Shown piece after piece: positions 61,844 through 64,000 of a DNA stretch of 64,000 nt. Position 1 is the first letter of the stretch. The number at the start of each line of letters is the position of its first letter. This DNA comes from an uncultured Alphaproteobacteria bacterium (GTDB lineage: Bacteria; Pseudomonadota; Alphaproteobacteria; RF32; CAG-239). The stretch spans positions 24,233-88,232 of the forward strand of contig CASDOS010000021.1 in the NCBI GenBank assembly GCA_949282205.1. The letters run 5' to 3'. The position numbers and the translations under genes are program-made. The notes beneath the pieces are model-generated. The model was not told where the DNA came from. It made no database searches and saw nothing but the letters and a program-made list of their open reading frames with translations.

Positions 61844-62161
61844 TTAAATTCCAAACAAACAATTGGAAAATATAATCCTGTCACTGCCAAATTTGTTGTT
61901 AAAATATACTTTCATCTCTTTTATACAGTAGGCTTGCGTTTGGAATGTATTATCATCTATATGTTTTAATTCTAAGCAATAAGAAGGCAACTTTTCCCGA
62001 ATATTGGTGTGGAAAATGGCGTTTTGTAGTTCTTGTTCACTAAATTTTCCATGATTAAACAATATATGAAAATGCCAATTATCTGATATTCCTAACAAGG
62101 ACGTAAGTCTTATTGTATCTGATTTAACATTGTCTTTTAGTATCATCTCTTTTGTATTCAT
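61844..62161 (-). CDS. Unrecognised protein, 105 residues
   Basis: No family recognised. Mixed composition with ITEW-free helices and two HF/HI pairs (NWHFHILFNHGKF); no signal or membrane segment. Contains CLEL and CIKEM. The ATG has no clear SD. It faces the truncated GNAT gene and lies in the composition-shifted end of the window, so it is probably accessory cargo. Confidence 0.4.
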   Translation of the reverse strand: MNTKEMILKDNVKSDTIRLTSLLGISDNWHFHILFNHGKFSEQELQNAIFHTNIREKLPSYCLELKHIDDNTFQTQAYCIKEMKVYFNNKFGSDRIIFSNCLFGI

Positions 62162-62270
62162 TTCTTATATTTTATTTATCTTTAATGTTATCTTATTAAT
62201 TGTATTTATAATGAGAATTTTTTTTATTTTTGGATTTGTTTAAGAAGTAAATCTAATGAAAAAAGTTCAT

Positions 62271-62434
62271 GTGCGTTTAGCTCTCGCATGTAAAGACCTT
62301 AGTTAAAAAAACTATATTTTTCAAATAGTTCGTTAATAAGGGCGTATGAGCGGAAAGAGCGATGGGATGGTTCCGTACCTAAGGCTGGCATTAGCGATGG
62401 CGGAAGTCAGGGTCTTATATGGGATACCCGACAT
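62271..62434 (+). other. Structured RNA-like segment, possible 5' remnant of a group II intron
   Basis: Starts GTGCG, the usual 5' end of group II introns, and TGCG pairs with CGCA at once (GTGCGTTTAGCTCTCGCA). A G-rich, conserved-looking block follows (GAGCGGAAAGAGCGATGGG, GGTTCCGTACCTAAGGCTGG). It is unusually GC-rich for this region. No ORF, reverse transcriptase or domain V is present, so at most a fragment; another structured RNA is possible. It explains most of the 378-bp gap 62162-62539. Confidence 0.35.
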
Positions 62435-62510
62435 TTAATAAAAAACGTGTGTTTTTCATATTTTTTTATGTTGTGATATAAAAACTATTTACTTTTATTT
62501 AGTTTTTGAT

Positions 62511-62528
62511 ATATAGTATATACTATAT
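62511..62528 (+). promoter_or_regulatory. Perfect palindrome before the AAA ATPase gene
   Basis: ATATAGTATATACTATAT, an 18-base perfect inverted repeat 11 bases before the ATG, partly overlapping the SD GGAGG flank. It could be an operator for autoregulation. Confidence 0.5.
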
Positions 62529-62539
62529 GGAGGTGCTAC

Positions 62540-63781
62540 ATGATAAACAGACCGCAATATCTTAAAGAACTTTTATCGTTCAAAGATGCTAATTTGATAA
62601 AGATTGTTACAGGAGTTCGTCGCTCCGGCAAATCTACTTTGTTTGATTTATACAAACAAGAACTATTGCAACAAGGTATCGAAGAAAAGCAAATCCAAAT
62701 AATAAAATTAGAAGAGTTAGAAAATGAAAATCTTTTGGATTATAAAAATCTCTACCAACACATTTTAGAGAATATAATACCAAACAAGAAAAATTATGTT
62801 TTTTTAGATGAGATACAGAATGTTCCTGACTTTGAAAAAGCTGTCAGAAGCTTGTTTGAAAAAGGTAATATTGATTTGTATTTAACCGGTTCTAACTCAA
62901 AATTACAATCTGGACAATGGGCAACCTCTTTAGCCGGAAGATATGTTGAAATAAAAATGTATCCTCTTTCATATAAAGAATTTTATGAAACATATTCAAA
63001 AGAAGCTCAACAAAATTTGGATAAAATATATGAAGATTATTTGACTTTCAGTTCTTTTCCTTATGCCACGTATTTTATTAAGCAGGGTAGCAAGAATGTC
63101 TTGAAGCAAATTCACACTTATATTGAAGGAATTTTTAACACCATAATCTTAAAAGATGTCATGGAAAATTCCGGCATAAGCGAGGAAAGCCGTTTAAGGA
63201 GAGTTATAAAATTTATGGCAAGTTGCATTGGTTCGGAAATATCCATCAAGAAAATTAGCGATACAATAACTTCAGACGGAATGAAAATCCAACCGCAAAC
63301 TGTTGAAAATTACATAGATGGTTTTAAGAACGCACACGTCTTGTATCAAGCTGACAGATATGATGTAAAAGGAAAAAAAATGCTTAAAACCCTAAATAAA
63401 TTTTATCTGGTTGATATGGGAATCCGTCAGCACTTGCTTGGCAACAAAGATAAAGACGACGGACATATCTTAGAAAATATTGTTTATTTAGAGCTGTTGC
63501 GTCGAGGTTATACTGTTTATGTCGGCAAGGTTGATATTAAAGACAAAGATGGAAAGATTAAAGCCTTAGAAGTTGATTTTGTGGCAGAAAACGAAAATGG
63601 CATTGAATATTACCAAATTGCCAACACAGTGATGGATAGTGAAGTTTTGCAACGAGAATTGCGACCTCTTGAGGCAATTCGCGACCATTATCCGAAATTT
63701 ATTCTTACAAGAGATTACGGAATGGCAGATTATAATGGTATCAAAAAACTTAATGCTTTGGAGTGGCTCTTAGGGCGGTAA
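62540..63781 (+). CDS. AAA ATPase with DUF4143 C-terminal domain
   Basis: 413 residues. Walker A GVRRSGKST (about residues 26-34), Walker B NYVFLDEIQNV, and LTGSNSKL (sensor). The C-terminal half is DUF4143: KFYLVDMGIRQHLLG and a PD-(D/E)xK-like ALEVDFVAENENG. Proteins of this type are common in gut bacteria, often mobile, with unproven functions in defence or transport. SD GGAGG, and a palindrome lies just upstream. By eye the + strand is G/T-rich unlike most + strand genes here, suggesting transfer. Confidence 0.88.
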   Translation: MINRPQYLKELLSFKDANLIKIVTGVRRSGKSTLFDLYKQELLQQGIEEKQIQIIKLEELENENLLDYKNLYQHILENIIPNKKNYVFLDEIQNVPDFEKAVRSLFEKGNIDLYLTGSNSKLQSGQWATSLAGRYVEIKMYPLSYKEFYETYSKEAQQNLDKIYEDYLTFSSFPYATYFIKQGSKNVLKQIHTYIEGIFNTIILKDVMENSGISEESRLRRVIKFMASCIGSEISIKKISDTITSDGMKIQPQTVENYIDGFKNAHVLYQADRYDVKGKKMLKTLNKFYLVDMGIRQHLLGNKDKDDGHILENIVYLELLRRGYTVYVGKVDIKDKDGKIKALEVDFVAENENGIEYYQIANTVMDSEVLQRELRPLEAIRDHYPKFILTRDYGMADYNGIKKLNALEWLLGR

Positions 63782-63820
63782 AGAGAAAAAACGCTGTTCT
63801 ACTTATATATGCATAGATAT

Positions 63821-63868
63821 CCCCGGGTAAACCCGGGGTTCTTGGAAAGGCACCTTAATGGTGCCTTT
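63821..63868 (-). mobile_element. IS200/IS605-type right-end hairpins
   Basis: Two stems follow the transposase stop codon on the minus strand: AAAGGCACC/GGTGCCTTT (63846-63868, terminator-like) and CCCCGGGT/ACCCGGGG (63821-63838) with a 2-base loop. Subterminal hairpins of this kind are the single-stranded DNA targets of Y1 transposases. The element continues beyond the right edge. Confidence 0.65.
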
Positions 63869-63870
63869 CT

Positions 63871-64000
63871 TTACAACTCCAAACGGAGTTGACCTAAATC
63901 CCTTTGTCCTTGATACTTTACATAATTTTTAATTACTTCTTCATTCGCACCAACGCTACTAACGAAGTATCCCGTTGACCAAACCACGTTTTCCTTAAAA
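63871..64000 (-). CDS. tnpA: IS200/IS605 family transposase TnpA, C-terminal fragment
   Basis: Only the last 42 codons are inside the window; the 5' part lies beyond the right edge. The translation FKENVVWSTGYFVSSVG and GANEEVIKNYVKYQG matches the end of Y1-type TnpA proteins, which have W-x-GYFVxSVG followed by IxxYIxxQ. The catalytic His-hydrophobic-His and Tyr lie in the missing part. TnpA moves the element as single-stranded DNA. The stop is followed by the right-end hairpins. Confidence 0.85.
   Translation of the reverse strand, partial: FKENVVWSTGYFVSSVGANEEVIKNYVKYQGQRDLGQLRLEL

Noticed and set aside
62271..62434. An IscB/TnpB guide RNA
   Set aside because: No TnpB or IscB gene is adjacent in the window and no match to the known guide scaffold could be recognised by eye; the idea stays open only beyond the right edge.

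Overview
The window is an AT-rich, gene-dense stretch of a bacterial chromosome. Several genes point to Alphaproteobacteria: an ELM1-type (DUF1022) protein, ribbon-helix-helix proteins of the type common in that class, a DUF465 protein, a Yej-type substrate-binding protein and a likely RquA rhodoquinone methyltransferase. Low GC, a flavodiiron protein, RquA, a serpin and an Mpi-like serine recombinase suggest a host-associated anaerobic or microaerophilic member, perhaps of a gut Rhodospirillales-type clade. The placement is inference from gene content only.

Layout. 1-13 kb is mostly housekeeping: pntB (cut by the left edge), a TetR regulator, a Mur ligase plus LD-carboxypeptidase pair for wall-peptide recycling, an M50-like membrane protease, a CoaD-HD fusion, a GNAT gene behind an RLR-rich leader peptide and terminator, an AstE-like hydrolase, a MazG-like enzyme, an HNH endonuclease, trpS and a panE-like gene. 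13-18.2 kb is accessory: small unrecognised genes are separated by copies of one repeat family, and the last copy runs into the 3' end of tRNA-Glu(CTC). 18.3-26.3 kb holds an HD protein, a tetR-MFP-RND efflux operon with an AcrR-like operator, a DnaJ/CbpA protein and secreted small proteins. 26.4-30.2 kb has ELM1 and a serpin flanked by two paralogous RHH genes.

30.2-36.1 kb is the most interesting block. A MerR/AdhR-like regulator faces a membrane phosphoesterase, an exported cupin, an FMN oxidoreductase, a membrane polyferredoxin with an internal twin-arginine segment, tatA and tatC, followed by an exported flavodoxin. Two promoters have the same palindrome inside a 19-bp spacer, the hallmark of MerR control, so the block reads as one regulon for envelope redox chemistry.

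36-57 kb returns to core functions: a SIMPL protein, Nudix, tRNA-Pro(GGG) with a decayed partial copy, rpmB, tRNA-Arg(CCG), glycosyltransferases, a flavodiiron protein, cmk, rsmE, a LuxR-type response regulator, the RquA-like gene, a degenerate subtilase, hsp20, accA, yejAB without yejEF, pfkA and a CPA2 antiporter. 56.6-61.1 kb has a serine recombinase and a same-strand run of four hydrolases (SGNH, S41, EEP, HExxH). From about 61.3 kb the composition by eye changes, and a truncated GNAT gene, an intron-like structured segment, an AAA/DUF4143 ATPase and the end of an IS200/IS605 element mark a mobile region cut by the right edge.
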